NCBI RefSeq assembly: GCF_003989665.1
Contig: NZ_RZIJ01000015.1
Span: forward strand, 62,001 to 126,000
DNA length: 64,000 nt
Direction of reading: 5' to 3'
Source of the DNA: Azospirillum doebereinerae
GTDB lineage: Bacteria; Pseudomonadota; Alphaproteobacteria; Azospirillales; Azospirillaceae
Below the pieces are notes generated by a model, which did not search any database, was not told where the DNA came from, and was given only the letters and a program-made list of their open reading frames with translations. Of the stretch, positions 21,301-28,994 are shown piece by piece; within the stretch, counting starts at the first letter, position 1; the number at the start of each line of letters is the position of its first letter. The position numbers were made by a program, and so were the translations under genes.

Positions 21301-21338
21301 AGCTGACGGCGAAACGCTAGCGGGTTGGCGTCAGTCAT
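15396..21338 (-). CDS. druE: Giant DUF1998-type DEAD/DEAH helicase, DruE-like (Druantia type III)
   Basis: Encodes 1,980 residues from the ATG at 21,338, which overlaps the upstream stop as ATGA. Helicase features: Walker A ATGTGSGKT at residues 112-120, DEVH at 272-275, FGTSAS as motif III, and motif VI QRVGRAGRR near 1,040, with TTMEMGVDLGAL just before it. The DUF1998 (MrfA-like) part carries a four-cysteine cluster CSNQCAKSCRGC near 1,596, with other paired cysteines (CRNCG, HRCSKCEY). The C-terminus contains FHDRSIEI near 1,934 followed by LSGGVDRLM, reminiscent of the MIT_C phospholipase-D-like fold. Size, domain order and the partner upstream fit DruE. Druantia blocks phage, but its mechanism is unknown. 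Shorter DISARM helicases (DrmA, DrmB) are a poorer fit. Confidence 0.75.
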   Translation of the reverse strand: MTDANPLAFRRQLEETLRRYILTAQPISRNYPKLADAYRSALQDGANLVKGPYVETLPDFEKGRPLSALVQDGTLSPSWRVMPEHLRHRPLHRHQEQAMLAAVRDRENLLVATGTGSGKTECFLFPVIDRLLKDPDLSQPGVRVLLIYPLNALANDQLYFRLAPLLLNHLRDPGITFGRFTSQVGANEQRQDVADDLLRNRALVEALQRHDDSGVPIELHQIPTSWCLTREEMLKRPPHILITNYAMLEHLLLLPRNAPLFSQSRLHTIVLDEVHTYSGAQAIEVAFLLRKLKNHLGIEGGLQCFGTSASLSDDPGAEKDLLAFAGDLFGEPLTRVVRGKREAHEALREPSATWSLPPDAWIALAAIAEEIRRGEIDSVDAFNAAAEQRGIAVQLDGAAGGIGPALAARFGTNAEVRTISGLLSEQMREYRDLASRLFGPRPDTDQALAGLIAIGMLARTDERSYPLLPARYHLAASGVEGAAVRLSADAPEQWVEVVPKKSHRGPDGEHFYRLLVCRNCGQPHVEAYTCGGLLKPEPETHANSRHVMILSRSASGVEEEADEDEGNPVLGGPISFLPDNGRLVTSDTMGALVLQEVAAEVDEYEQRAYVKKCAACGARATRYAEILMPLHPGDDALAAVVTQQLLEVLPPHPGAEAKPFGGRGLLSFSDNRQDAAFFAPYFERTGLELALRTAMTDVLQNVAENDDFDPPLLAKKTRLRLTRSNRVALRLYDRTLSRTLRDTEIKEYLLGWVLAEFCLPAARRIGLEALGLVGVTYALDLLTPLVGTVRQALPPALAGEAEALTHLFLEHIRRERAIAPLDDVELDEERIWGVEYTGPRSFGLTADTHNARFRWIPSPGRPNRRSWFLEQRLGLSPAERDRVLRSFWEKARKLDVLIPAVGFDGLVLDCQHLRFFGAANRPLYRCAVCGLHQQISVGGKCASFKCPGDLLELGRDERERLTRENHYVVQYRTGIGHIPVAREHTAAIGTTRRESIETAFRAGEVNLLSCTTTMEMGVDLGALEAVVCRNVPPGPANYQQRVGRAGRRAQAAPLVVTIARNGNYDQAEFRAFSDYLRRPPNVPYINIENAQFFRRHQISVVLAGYLRHRIANTERNSPRLKHLLGERFDRATALPAFRADIDSWLESPAGTACLRKADNLAFHLPESRRLIALTGPDLADAFRAALNDFAAVHADRWSTFEDRIQELNAAVVAGDTKRAGAVSYLVHQRDRYMDQRLVDQLSRYGVIPTYSFPVHDITLEVSPSRKAQEAGVSGGQDIELNRDAALAISEYAPEAEVVAGGRIWVSRGIARYPREFMPDQKYRVCKACQHVDVADLHGLDYAACANCGAAFDGQRARTFIEPKGFLTSAAEKGGRDPGVTRLRTRPADEARLITILPQSQFQSTDVGVVHIGFLPAFAPPQSGLPVGQLFMVNKGPHGCGYHRCSKCEYAVAARTPYGKLQGMVHDNPRTGDRCEATTLLSPVDLAHTFNTDVAQLHIASPMPAFEDTEAADAGEQRNAFMRTLVEAVRLGAAKTLDIDQREIRATFQTDGDEPRVILYDSVSGGAGYCRVIGTSKAPVRTLLRLALERLDCSNQCAKSCRGCLQDYSNQRHWEQFDRHKVLPWLAKVLASKDPSPYVAAGAQPWLAPSLEELERRIAGAPEVHLCVSRLFSEAAHAEDIEHLVGFLRRLADRGRTVHVALAEPLRTSLRDLDPDSRTLFDYLAPYVRDRRVRFYQAKIVETTPRVFTVPASGGLAWFSTLPRVPLAERILPGEVYELRLGDEVLTGALSAYIASWQPADTRLFDTFANASRWDVRAGQRREFATWFAPIADAHLAAVTIRDPYALGNDTSRQCLVDLLSELKAHSRSLQAVKVVYRAEAGERSGSSHGFGAPHRESNEFAQHDLRIRLQRAGLADIKFFPLPWRRTVADRDFHDRSIEIQADHADGATMRHRFDLSGGVDRLMQNRYESLIVHSWQEEA

Positions 21339-24300
21339 GATTTCACCGATCTGGACAAGACGTCCCAAAGAACGAGGTAGAATCCGAATAGGTCTGGCGC
21401 GACCCAGGTGACAAAGCCGAGGGTGGCAGCCGGGTCTTCCTCGGTGATTTTGCCAAGGCGGGCGAGATAATCATCCAGCAAGCCCGGCTCCAAACGGTCG
21501 AACCGGGCGGCCATGGCGAGTGAGGAGAGCAGGTTGGGGACGGCCGAAAGAAAGTCCGACGCCTCTTCTTCTGCCGCCGTGACTGGCAGGGCCGGCACGC
21601 CCGCCCGCGTCCAACCCTTAGCCACCCGGTGAACCCAACGCACCAGTTCCGGCTGGGCGCTGCTGCACCGGTTCACCATGTGAGTGGCGCGCCCGAGCCG
21701 TATAAGGTTGGATTCCCCGTTGGAAATCCGGCCGTAGGCCAGCCGCAGGCGGCGCACTGCGTCCCGGTGACGTCGGGCGGACAGCGGGCAACGGGTGTCA
21801 TTGCTCTCGTCCTGAATGGCCGGTCGGCTCATTTCACAAACGAACTGGTCGAAGTCGAATTGGCTCAAGCGGACGCTGTCGGACCTGTGGGCTTCTTGCA
21901 GATTTCCATAGTAACGGGCGAACGCCGGGCCGATCAGCCCCTGTGCAATGGCCTCCCTCACCCTCCCGGCGGCGTCCAACCTGGCGAGGGAATGCAGGGC
22001 ACGCAGCAGCGGTGCTGCCGTTTCGTGCAGCCGGGCGTATGCCGAACCAGGCAACGACCAGAGACCAGGAGCCAAATCCCAGGGCGATGTCAAGGGCACC
22101 CACGATTCACTGGCACCCTCCGCAGACTGCTGCGCGAAGGCGGGAACGAGCGGGGGCAGCCCCTGCTCGGCGATCACCGCGTTGGCGGCTCGCCGCATCA
22201 GCCCTGGCAGCCAAGACATCCTGTCCCAGCTCTGCTGTTCATAGCAGCGCAGCAGCGCCGCGTAGCAGCGCAGGGCAACCCCGGCAGCTTCGTCGATCGT
22301 CGTCCAGCAGTCCACGGCAACGGTATCGGTGATCCTGTTGCCCCATTCCCCGGCGACAGCAAGGACATACTCGTCCGAGCGCAGATTGCGCAGCGGCTCG
22401 GCGGGCGCATCGCCCTCCATCCGTACCGCGGGATGCAGCAGCCAGAAAGAGGCCGCCTTCATGCCGTAGGGCACGGTGAGGACGTAGGCCGTCCCCGCGC
22501 CGCCGGCCAGGGAGGCGCTGGCGAGCGGGCTGTTGGGCGCTACCATAACCATCCCCGGTTCCAACGCTCCGGCAACGGTATGGCCGCTTCGAAGGTCGAT
22601 GCCGTCGAAACACAGGGAATGAATGGGACGGCCAAGGTCCAAGGTGACGGAAACCCGACCAGGCCGATCATCGATCTGGAACCGCCGTGGCGTGTATGGT
22701 CGGGCAATGCGGCAGAGTTCGATGGCTACCGACCGCTCCGGCCCTTTGTGGATGGTGATCGCGTTGGCGGCACCGGTGCAGGCTTCCATGAGGGTGGCAT
22801 GGGCGATGTGCCGGCTCAACGCGCGCTGAAAGGCTCCCTGGATGCGGCGCTGCCCGATGCTGAGGTCGGCCTCGTGGTCGTCGCTGTGAACGATGATGTC
22901 GGCCGGTTGATCGTCCGAGATGGCGACCGTCTCCCCCAAGGAGACCTGGACGGTTCTGAGGGCCGCACTGACGTCGCCGGAGCGGACAAGCTCAACGAAG
23001 AGATCGGACGCTTGGAAACGGAAGGTCCAGGGAGCCCGTCCAGCGTCCCGGCCCACGGGTCGAAACGCGACACAGACGGGCTCGCCCGTCCGGCCGGAAT
23101 GGAAGCCGACGCCGGTATCTGCCAGGCTGGCTCCATCGAACAAGTCCGGCAGGGCGTTACCCGGACGCTGCCCCCGGAACCCACGTCCCGGCCGACAGGC
23201 ATCCAGTCCGCACCAGACGAACGCAACGGCCGACGCCAGCGCACGCGATTCCCCCCGCAAGCAGAGGGATGCGCGCAGACGGATCACCATGGCCGGATGG
23301 TGGGCCAGGTGAGATCCAACCAGGACGCGGCCGTTTTCCAAGTCGTCCCGCTGCACAGGCACACGTAGCGCGTCGGCGGCGGTGCCATCCGGCTTGGCCA
23401 TGCCGTCGAGCACCAAGTCGTACGGCGCGGCGAGGCGATCCCCGGGAAGTGCGAGTGTGAGCGCCACGTCGACCGCCGCGAAAAGGCGCCGCCCTGCCAG
23501 ATCCACGGCATGCTGTCCGGCAAAGCCCAGATGCGAAGCCCCGCCGGCCGCGAGGGCAAGATGGCCATAGGGGGAGGTGATCTCCAAGCCCTGGTTCAGC
23601 AGCCTAAAACGCAGAAAATGGAGGGGTCCAAGCCCGCCTTCGCTGTCCTCGCCATTGCAGCAAAAGCCGCGGCGCCCGGCGGCCAAGTAGGGGCCGGGAT
23701 GAAGCCGAAGCGTCGTACCAGTCTGATCAAGCTGCGCGGCTTTGACCAACTCACCGGTTTCGCCATGGAACATGGCGATCGCGTCCGGACGGCGCGCAAG
23801 AATGGGGATGGCGATCGGGGTGTGATTGTCCCGATGACACGTGACGGCATCCGGCCAGGGCTGCGTGAGAACGATCTCCCTACCGTCCGACCCGGCATCG
23901 ACCTCCGCGGAGCGGCCATCGATCACCACCGTCCAAAGATCCTGGCTTGGCGGAATGCCGAGGATCAATGTCTCGTCCCGCAGGATGACGGTGGGCTTGG
24001 CAAACTGGGCCGTGGATGATCCACACTGCGTTAGAGCGTCGAGGGCAAGCTCATTGAGCGTATCACGGAAGCGTTGCAGGAACCTGTTCTCCTGCAACTC
24101 CATGTTTTGTCGGATCGCGGCGTAGGCGCGGGCGTAATAATCTCCACCCTCGCTGCTGAGGATCAGCACCAGCCTGCCGTTATTTGGAAGGCGGTGCGCG
24201 ACGGCGGTCGACCACGCGGCGCACTCCGCCGTATCATCGACATTGGGGAGCCCTTCCAGCCGTTCGGTCCGGTCACAGGCCTCCGCCAGCGCCGAGAGCT

Positions 24301-24757
24301 GGTTGAAAGGCACCCCGGCCTGCAGCACGAACTCGTTCACGATATAGCAGCCGTCACGCTCTTGCAGGACCGGTAGACCGAGGCGAAGGCAGGCCGAGCG
24401 GAATGCGCGATAGAGGTCACTGCGGCGGCCGATCAGGACGGGCTTGTCGAAGTACTTATCGATCCAGGGCCAAAGCTCGATCCCCTGGTGCTTGCCGAGA
24501 AATTCGGCCGTAAGGTGAGCGAGAATGCCGACACCCACCGTCGGCCATCCCGCCAGCAGTGTGCAGAATCGCTCGGCCGGGTCATTCGCCTTGCAAACGA
24601 AATCCTTTATTGGCGTGATGCGCTTTAACAGAATGGTGTGGTGCCCGAGGAACGGAGACGCACCGCTCTCTGCCAAATCATCGCGCAACGACTTTTCGGT
24701 CACATTGAGAATGACTTGAAGCGGCCCCGGAAACGCTTTCCATGTTCCGGCTAACAT
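21335..24757 (-). CDS. druH: Large unknown protein, DruH-like partner of the DruE helicase
   Basis: Encodes about 1,140 residues. The ATG at 24,757 is preceded by GAGG seven bases upstream; the frame also allows TTG two codons earlier. No catalytic motif, signal peptide or membrane segment is evident, and the sequence is a mix of beta-rich and helical segments. The only strong clue is context: its stop overlaps the start of the 1,980-residue DUF1998 helicase as ATGA, giving the two-gene druH-druE arrangement of Druantia type III, in which DruH is a protein of about 1,000-1,200 residues of unknown activity. The assignment is therefore by architecture, not by a motif. Confidence 0.55.
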   Translation of the reverse strand: MLAGTWKAFPGPLQVILNVTEKSLRDDLAESGASPFLGHHTILLKRITPIKDFVCKANDPAERFCTLLAGWPTVGVGILAHLTAEFLGKHQGIELWPWIDKYFDKPVLIGRRSDLYRAFRSACLRLGLPVLQERDGCYIVNEFVLQAGVPFNQLSALAEACDRTERLEGLPNVDDTAECAAWSTAVAHRLPNNGRLVLILSSEGGDYYARAYAAIRQNMELQENRFLQRFRDTLNELALDALTQCGSSTAQFAKPTVILRDETLILGIPPSQDLWTVVIDGRSAEVDAGSDGREIVLTQPWPDAVTCHRDNHTPIAIPILARRPDAIAMFHGETGELVKAAQLDQTGTTLRLHPGPYLAAGRRGFCCNGEDSEGGLGPLHFLRFRLLNQGLEITSPYGHLALAAGGASHLGFAGQHAVDLAGRRLFAAVDVALTLALPGDRLAAPYDLVLDGMAKPDGTAADALRVPVQRDDLENGRVLVGSHLAHHPAMVIRLRASLCLRGESRALASAVAFVWCGLDACRPGRGFRGQRPGNALPDLFDGASLADTGVGFHSGRTGEPVCVAFRPVGRDAGRAPWTFRFQASDLFVELVRSGDVSAALRTVQVSLGETVAISDDQPADIIVHSDDHEADLSIGQRRIQGAFQRALSRHIAHATLMEACTGAANAITIHKGPERSVAIELCRIARPYTPRRFQIDDRPGRVSVTLDLGRPIHSLCFDGIDLRSGHTVAGALEPGMVMVAPNSPLASASLAGGAGTAYVLTVPYGMKAASFWLLHPAVRMEGDAPAEPLRNLRSDEYVLAVAGEWGNRITDTVAVDCWTTIDEAAGVALRCYAALLRCYEQQSWDRMSWLPGLMRRAANAVIAEQGLPPLVPAFAQQSAEGASESWVPLTSPWDLAPGLWSLPGSAYARLHETAAPLLRALHSLARLDAAGRVREAIAQGLIGPAFARYYGNLQEAHRSDSVRLSQFDFDQFVCEMSRPAIQDESNDTRCPLSARRHRDAVRRLRLAYGRISNGESNLIRLGRATHMVNRCSSAQPELVRWVHRVAKGWTRAGVPALPVTAAEEEASDFLSAVPNLLSSLAMAARFDRLEPGLLDDYLARLGKITEEDPAATLGFVTWVAPDLFGFYLVLWDVLSRSVKS

Positions 24758-25003
24758 GGACAAACCTCATTAGGCTCCATTGCGGCAGCACCGATGGCTC
24801 GGCTTGGCCCGAGTTGGAGCCTGACTCGCAGCGCGTGCACAAGGAAGCCCGCAGTGCGCTTAATTGGCCGATGGCGTTTCCCCATTTCGGCTTATCCCCC
24901 CTGTGCGGCAATGTGCATTACGAGCATCCCGCGAAGAGCTTGAATCTACGAGCGCGTTTGCCTTTTGCCAACTGTGAATTGTGCTATCATGGCACGTGGC
25001 CTT

Positions 25004-25462
25004 CCTCTGGATCAGTGGATACCTCTGCTAAGCTCCAGATGGAGTGGAGAGGTCAAGAATGACGACGACGCAGCGCATCTTTACGGATGAGTTCAAGCAG
25101 GGGGCGGTAGCGCTGTTGGCCAGCAGCGGCCGCTCCCTTGCGCCAATCGCCCGGGAATTGCGGCTGCAGCCCTCGGAGCTGTGGAAATGGCAGCGCTCCC
25201 TGACCACTGGCGCCGATCAAGCATCGGAAATCGCCCGCGTCCAGATGGAACGGAATATATTAGAAAAACTGTGGCAATTTTCTCGGAAGCACCGAGATGA
25301 GGTTCTGAATCATTGCGGGCTACTGCAACGAATACCCGGTTCTGGTGCTCTGCGATGCCCTCGGCGTGTCGCCATCGGGCTATTATGCTTGGCGCACGCG
25401 ACCGGAGAGCCCACGCAAGGCAGCGAACCGACAGTTGCTTGAAGACATCCGGCGTCTTCACG
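25004..25462 (+). mobile_element. IS3-family element, 3'-truncated remnant
   Basis: orfA-like sequence starts at ATG 25,059 (MTTTQRIFTDEFKQGAVALL, the helix-turn-helix of IS3/IS911 OrfA) and runs into a mutated end. The orfB start near 25,298 meets a TGA at its fourth codon, then continues as GYCNEYPVLVLCDALGVSPS until about 25,462, where the IS66 end begins. The catalytic DDE part is absent. The upstream leader resembles that of the other IS3 copy (42,085). The left boundary is approximate. Confidence 0.75.
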
Positions 25463-25557
25463 GTAAGCGCCGTCTGTGGGCTGCCTTGCGGGATCAGTGT
25501 GCCACGTGCTGAAAGCTGGACGTCGGCGGCACCAATTGGTGTGGCGGGCTTGGCATC

Positions 25558-25992
25558 GTGGCAAGCAGCGTGGTTTGCACTGTGGCAGTCCAACGTATCG
25601 AGGTCATCACCGGCGCCGGCGGGCGGCGGACCTATTCGCTCGAGGAGAAGATCCGCCTGGTGGGCGAAGCCCACGGCGGACGTGGCGCCGTCGCCGCGGT
25701 GGCGCGCCGCCACGGCGTGTGCACCAGCCTGATCTATCGCTGGCGCCGACAGCTTGAGAGTGGGGAACTGTCCGCCGAGGCGCCGGGCTTTGTGCCGGTC
25801 CATGTCCTGGAGGCGACACCCGCCGGCTTGCCGTCTCCTGTGATGACACCGTCGGCGCCGAAGACGCCGCCCATCGAGCGCCGTGTCGCCCTGGTCGAAG
25901 TGGTGCTCTCCAACGGTCGCGTGCTTCGGGTCGCCGAGGACATCGCCCCCGCCACGCTGCGCCGGCTGGTCGGCGCGTTGGATGCTCCATGA
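25558..25992 (+). CDS. tnpA: IS66 accessory protein TnpA
   Basis: Encodes 144 residues with the MerR/IS911-like helix-turn-helix typical of IS66 TnpA (RRTYSLEEKIRLVGEAH, then HGVCTSLIYRWRRQL). The C-terminal half is a proline-rich linker followed by a beta-rich end (VEVVLSNGRVLRVAEDIAP). TnpA helps bind the element ends. The proposed start is GTG at 25,558, with other starts possible within ten codons. Its stop overlaps the tnpB start as ATGA, which implies translational coupling. The protein itself appears complete. Confidence 0.85.
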   Translation: MASSVVCTVAVQRIEVITGAGGRRTYSLEEKIRLVGEAHGGRGAVAAVARRHGVCTSLIYRWRRQLESGELSAEAPGFVPVHVLEATPAGLPSPVMTPSAPKTPPIERRVALVEVVLSNGRVLRVAEDIAPATLRRLVGALDAP

Positions 25993-26141
25993 TCTCGGTT
26001 CCCGCCGGGGTGCGGGTCTATCTGGCGATGGGGGCCACCGACATGCGCAAGGGGATGGACGGGCTGGCCATGCTCGCCCAGCAGGTCCTCCAGCAGGACC
26101 CATTCGCGGGCCATCTGTTCATTTTTCGTGGCCGGCAAGGG
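25989..26141 (+). pseudogene. tnpB: IS66 TnpB, 5' half (interrupted)
   Basis: ATG at 25,989. The sequence follows IS66 Orf2 closely (MISVPAGVRVYLAMGATDMR, then GHLFIFRGRQG) and leaves the family after FRGRQG at about 26,141. The missing part resumes at 31,092 with DRLKLLVWDG, so one gene has been split by about 4.9 kb of inserted DNA. Confidence 0.9.
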
Positions 26142-26619
26142 TACCGAACGTCATTCAGCATACAGTTTCGAGTCGGCACGGGTCGAGTATCCCTGGCACC
26201 CGCTGCACGGGCAGAGGCTCCGGGTCGTGAACCGAACCGTGCGTGGCGGTCATCCGGTCCTCTGGCTCGAGGAGCGGCCCGGAACAGCTCGGGAACTGCC
26301 CGCTTGGATGTGCGATGCGGCCTACTGCCTTGATATGGCGATGCTGGTTCCGCCGCAGGTCGCCATCACGGCTCTGAGCGCATTGGCGGCAGTTCTCTCG
26401 GAATTGCGGCGTCAGGCTGGTGATCCCGCAGCATCGGACATCCCATCCTTGAAGGAGGTTGCCGATGCCCAGACGACCGCAGCCGACGCCCCAGCTCTCG
26501 CTGAACCTCAACGCTCCGTCTCCGGACGTCATGGTTCCGGACGAGGCGATCCGGGCTCTGGCGGACCTGCTCCTGGAAGCCGTGGGCGCCCTCCGATCGG
26601 ACGCGGATCAAGGGGATGA
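26128..26619 (+). pseudogene. DUF5372-like small protein of a serine-recombinase element, end displaced
   Basis: Contains VEYPWHPLHGQRLRVVNRT, the hallmark of the DUF5372-like proteins often encoded just before transposon serine recombinases, followed by RELPAWMCDAAYC. The frame opens inside tnpB (GTG at 26,128), so the native start is missing or fused. The 3' part overlaps the next small gene in another frame and runs into the IS21 end, where its recombinase partner should have followed. Function unknown. Confidence 0.5.
26465..26616 (+). pseudogene. LADLLLEA small protein, copy 1, truncated by IS21
   Basis: From ATG 26,465, with GGAGG upstream, it encodes PRRPQPTPQLSLNLNAPSPD and then DEAIRALADLLLEAVGA before running into IS21 sequence. 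It is clearly related to the small gene at 28,806 that precedes the intact recombinase (RRASPRGQLALDLAP, HEAVQALADLLLEALGG). The leader sequences also match (GCATCGGACAT and CATCGGACAT before the ribosome binding site). Probably an accessory factor of the recombinase. Confidence 0.55.
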
Positions 26620-26637
26620 TCTTGCCCCGGTTGCGGA

Positions 26638-26726
26638 TTCCGATGAAAGCGGCCGGGGATTCCGACATGAAGGCGGTCCATCGTTCCGATTTGAAAGCGG
26701 TCCACGGTTCCGACGCGATGCCGGCC
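26638..26726. repeat. IS21 terminal binding-site repeats
   Basis: Four related units spaced about 20-26 bases apart: ATTCCGATGAAAGCGGCC, ATTCCGACATGAAGGCGGTC, TTCCGATTTGAAAGCGGTCC and a weaker TTCCGACGCGATGCCGG. Repeats of this type inside IS21 ends bind the IstA transposase. Confidence 0.65.
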
Positions 26727-26795
26727 ATCGCGTGACGCTCTCCCAGGGTCGGTTTGGTGATCTCATGGTGGGCTTGGCGGGGTCAAGCCTTCAGG

Positions 26796-27539
26796 TCAGA
26801 GAGCCAGTTCGGCGGTCTGGCGTTTGCGCAACGACTCGCCGCTGAGGTCGATGCGGTAGGCGTTGTGCACGACGCGGTCGAGGATGGCGTCGGCCAGGGT
26901 GGGATTGCCGATGATCTCGTACCAGCGGTCCACCGGCACCTGGCTGGTGATCAGGATCGAGCCGTTGGCGTAGCGGTCCTCCACGATCTCCAGCAGATCG
27001 CGGCATTGATCGGCGGTCAGCGTCTCCGGCCCCCAGTCGTCGAGGATCAGCAGGTTGACGCGGGCCAGCGTCCGCAACAGGGTGGCGTAGCGGCCGTCGC
27101 CTCGGCCCGGCGCCAAGCTGGCGAACATCCGGGGCGTGCGCTGGTAGAGAACGGAGAGATTCTCGCGGCACGCCTTCTGTCCCAGCGCGCAGGCCAGCCA
27201 GCTCTTGCCCACCCCGGTGGGGCCGGTGATCAGCACATGGCGATGCTCGCGCACCCAGTCGCAGCCGGCGAGCTTGAGGAAGAGGGCACGGTCGAGGCCG
27301 CGGGCGGCGCGGAAATCGACGTCTTCGACGCTGGCCTCCTGGCGCAGGCGGGCCCGCTTGGAGCGGGCCTCGAACCGTTTCTGCCGGCGCAGCGTCACCT
27401 CGTGGTCGAGCAGCAGGCCGAGCCATTCGGCATGCCCCAGCCCGGCCGTCTCCGGATTGCCGGCCAAGTCCCTGAACCCCTTGGCCAAGCCGTGAAGCCC
27501 AAGGTCGTGCAGCAGGTCGAGGGTGGGATGGTGCAACAT
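26796..27539 (-). CDS. istB: IS21-family ATPase helper IstB
   Basis: Encodes 247 residues. The ATG at 27,539 lies eleven bases after the istA stop. AAA+ ATPase features: Walker A ITGPTGVGKSWLA near residue 107 and Walker B LLILDDWG, with the sensor segment ILITSQVPVDRWYE. IstB assembles on target DNA and directs IstA-mediated insertion. The protein appears complete and would be usable in trans even though this IS copy has lost one end. Confidence 0.95.
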   Translation of the reverse strand: MLHHPTLDLLHDLGLHGLAKGFRDLAGNPETAGLGHAEWLGLLLDHEVTLRRQKRFEARSKRARLRQEASVEDVDFRAARGLDRALFLKLAGCDWVREHRHVLITGPTGVGKSWLACALGQKACRENLSVLYQRTPRMFASLAPGRGDGRYATLLRTLARVNLLILDDWGPETLTADQCRDLLEIVEDRYANGSILITSQVPVDRWYEIIGNPTLADAILDRVVHNAYRIDLSGESLRKRQTAELAL

Positions 27540-27550
27540 GAAAGGTCTCC

Positions 27551-28735
27551 TCAGTGGAAGTAGCCGGAACCGCGGATGTTGGCGTGCAGCAGCGGCGCGG
27601 TGTCGCCGTCGCGCGGCAGTGCCGGACGGTCGAGCTTGTGGGCGAGAATGGACGCGATGCTGCGGTAGCCGAAGGCGCCGATCTCCAGTGCCCGCGCCGA
27701 GACGGGCTCGGCGCGCTCCTGGTTGGCGCCGCGAAACAGGCGCAACACGCCTAGGCAGGCGCGGGTCCCCTGTTCGGGATGGCGGCTCTGGGCAAGGATG
27801 GCGGTGATCAGACCCTCGGTGTTGGGGCCGATCGCCTTGGCCTCGTCCAGGACGCGCTCCGGCGTCCCTTCGGCATAACGGCGGTGGGTGCTTGGCATGT
27901 GGGCGGGATCGGTGCCGTGGCGATCGCCGGCGACCTGTCGGACATGGGCGGCGACCCGGCCGCCGCGGTGGAAGATCTCCACGGTGCGTGCGGTGACGCG
28001 GACGTCGACCTGCTCGCGGATCAGAGCGTGGGGAACCGAATAATGGAAGCCCTGGATAGCGACATGGTAGTCCTGCCCGACGCGGGCCAACATCCACTCG
28101 GCGAACTCGTAGGGCGTGGCCGGCAGAGGCTGAAGCGCCGGCTGTTCGAGCTGCCGCAGCAAGTCCTGGCGGCTGACGCCGACCCGGCGCATCGGGTGGC
28201 CGTTCAGCCGTTCCAGCACCTCACGGATCGCCGTGTTCGCCTCGGCCAGCGAGAACAGCGGGCGGTTGCGCAGCCGGCCCAGGATGTAGGTCTGGGCGAA
28301 GCGGACCCCGGCCTCCACCTTCGCCTTGTCGCGGGGACGACGCGGCCGGGCCGGCACCACGCCGATGCCGTAATGGGCGGCCAGCTTGGCATAGCTGCGG
28401 TTGATCTCCGGATCGTAGAAGGACGCCTTGTGGACGCCGGACTTCAGGTTGTCGGGCACGAGGAGCCGCGGCACCCCGCCGATGGCCTCGAACAGGCGGA
28501 CATGCGCGCCCAGCCAATCCGGCAGGGTCTGCGTCCAACTCGCCTCGGCGTAGGTGTAGTTCGACGCCCCCAGCACGGCGATGAACAACTCCGCCTCGCG
28601 CAACGCGCCGGTGGCCGGATCGACGATCGGCAGCCTCTTGCCGGAATAATCGACGAACAGCTTGTCGCCGGCGACGTGGTGCTGGCGCATCGTCGGCGAC
28701 AGCCGGCATTCGAACTCCCGGTACAGCTCGCAGTC
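27551..28735 (-). pseudogene. istA: IS21-family transposase IstA, N-terminally truncated
   Basis: About 395 codons remain of a protein normally near 500 residues. The DDE catalytic triad is present: LFVDYSGK, LVPDNLKSGV and KAKVEAGVRF. The N-terminal DNA-binding helix-turn-helix is missing; homologous sequence begins at CELYREFECRLSP. The junction at about 28,735 leads into unrelated sequence. The truncated protein should not bind the element ends. Confidence 0.85.
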
Positions 28736-28805
28736 CTCTCGACCCGGATGCCTGGGCAAGACGGAAGCGCATCATCGGACATCTCACCTGCCAAGGAGGC
28801 TGCCG

Positions 28806-28994
28806 ATGAGCAGACGAGCATCGCCCAGGGGGCAACTGGCGCTGGACCTCGCGCCCACTCCGGCACCGCTGCCGATGACAGCGGTGCCGCACGAAGCCGT
28901 CCAGGCTTTGGCGGATCTGCTTCTGGAGGCTCTGGGCGGCAGAGCGTCGACGACCAGCAGGGAGGGCGGTGATGAATTCCAAGATCACGCCTGA
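28806..28994 (+). CDS. LADLLLEA small protein, copy 2
   Basis: Encodes 62 residues from ATG 28,806, with AAGGAGGC upstream. It overlaps the serine recombinase start by 23 bases in another frame, so the two are probably translationally coupled. It is related to the truncated frame at 26,465. The frame upstream still shows the tail of a DUF5372-like gene (ASSDISPAKEAADEQ), cut by the IS21 junction. Function unknown; likely a recombinase accessory protein. Confidence 0.6.
   Translation: MSRRASPRGQLALDLAPTPAPLPMTAVPHEAVQALADLLLEALGGRASTTSREGGDEFQDHA

Larger units (their letters stand above)
26617..28735 (-). mobile_element. IS21-family element, right end lost
   Basis: The left end near 26,617-26,632 carries repeated TTCCGAT-TGAAAGCGG-type units typical of IS21 ends. 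istB and istA are on the minus strand. The right boundary is at about 28,735, where istA loses its first roughly 110 codons and the DNA switches to the serine-recombinase element leader, so the terminal repeat on that side is missing. Confidence 0.85.

Noticed and set aside
17133..21320. Plus-strand open frames of 662 and 693 codons opposite the DruE-like gene
   Set aside because: No ribosome binding sites or motifs; the minus strand carries a complete helicase.
15396..24757. DISARM interpretation of the DUF1998 helicase locus
   Set aside because: DISARM splits helicase and DUF1998 functions over shorter DrmA and DrmB proteins; here one 1,980-residue chain has both and is paired with a single large unknown gene, as in Druantia III.
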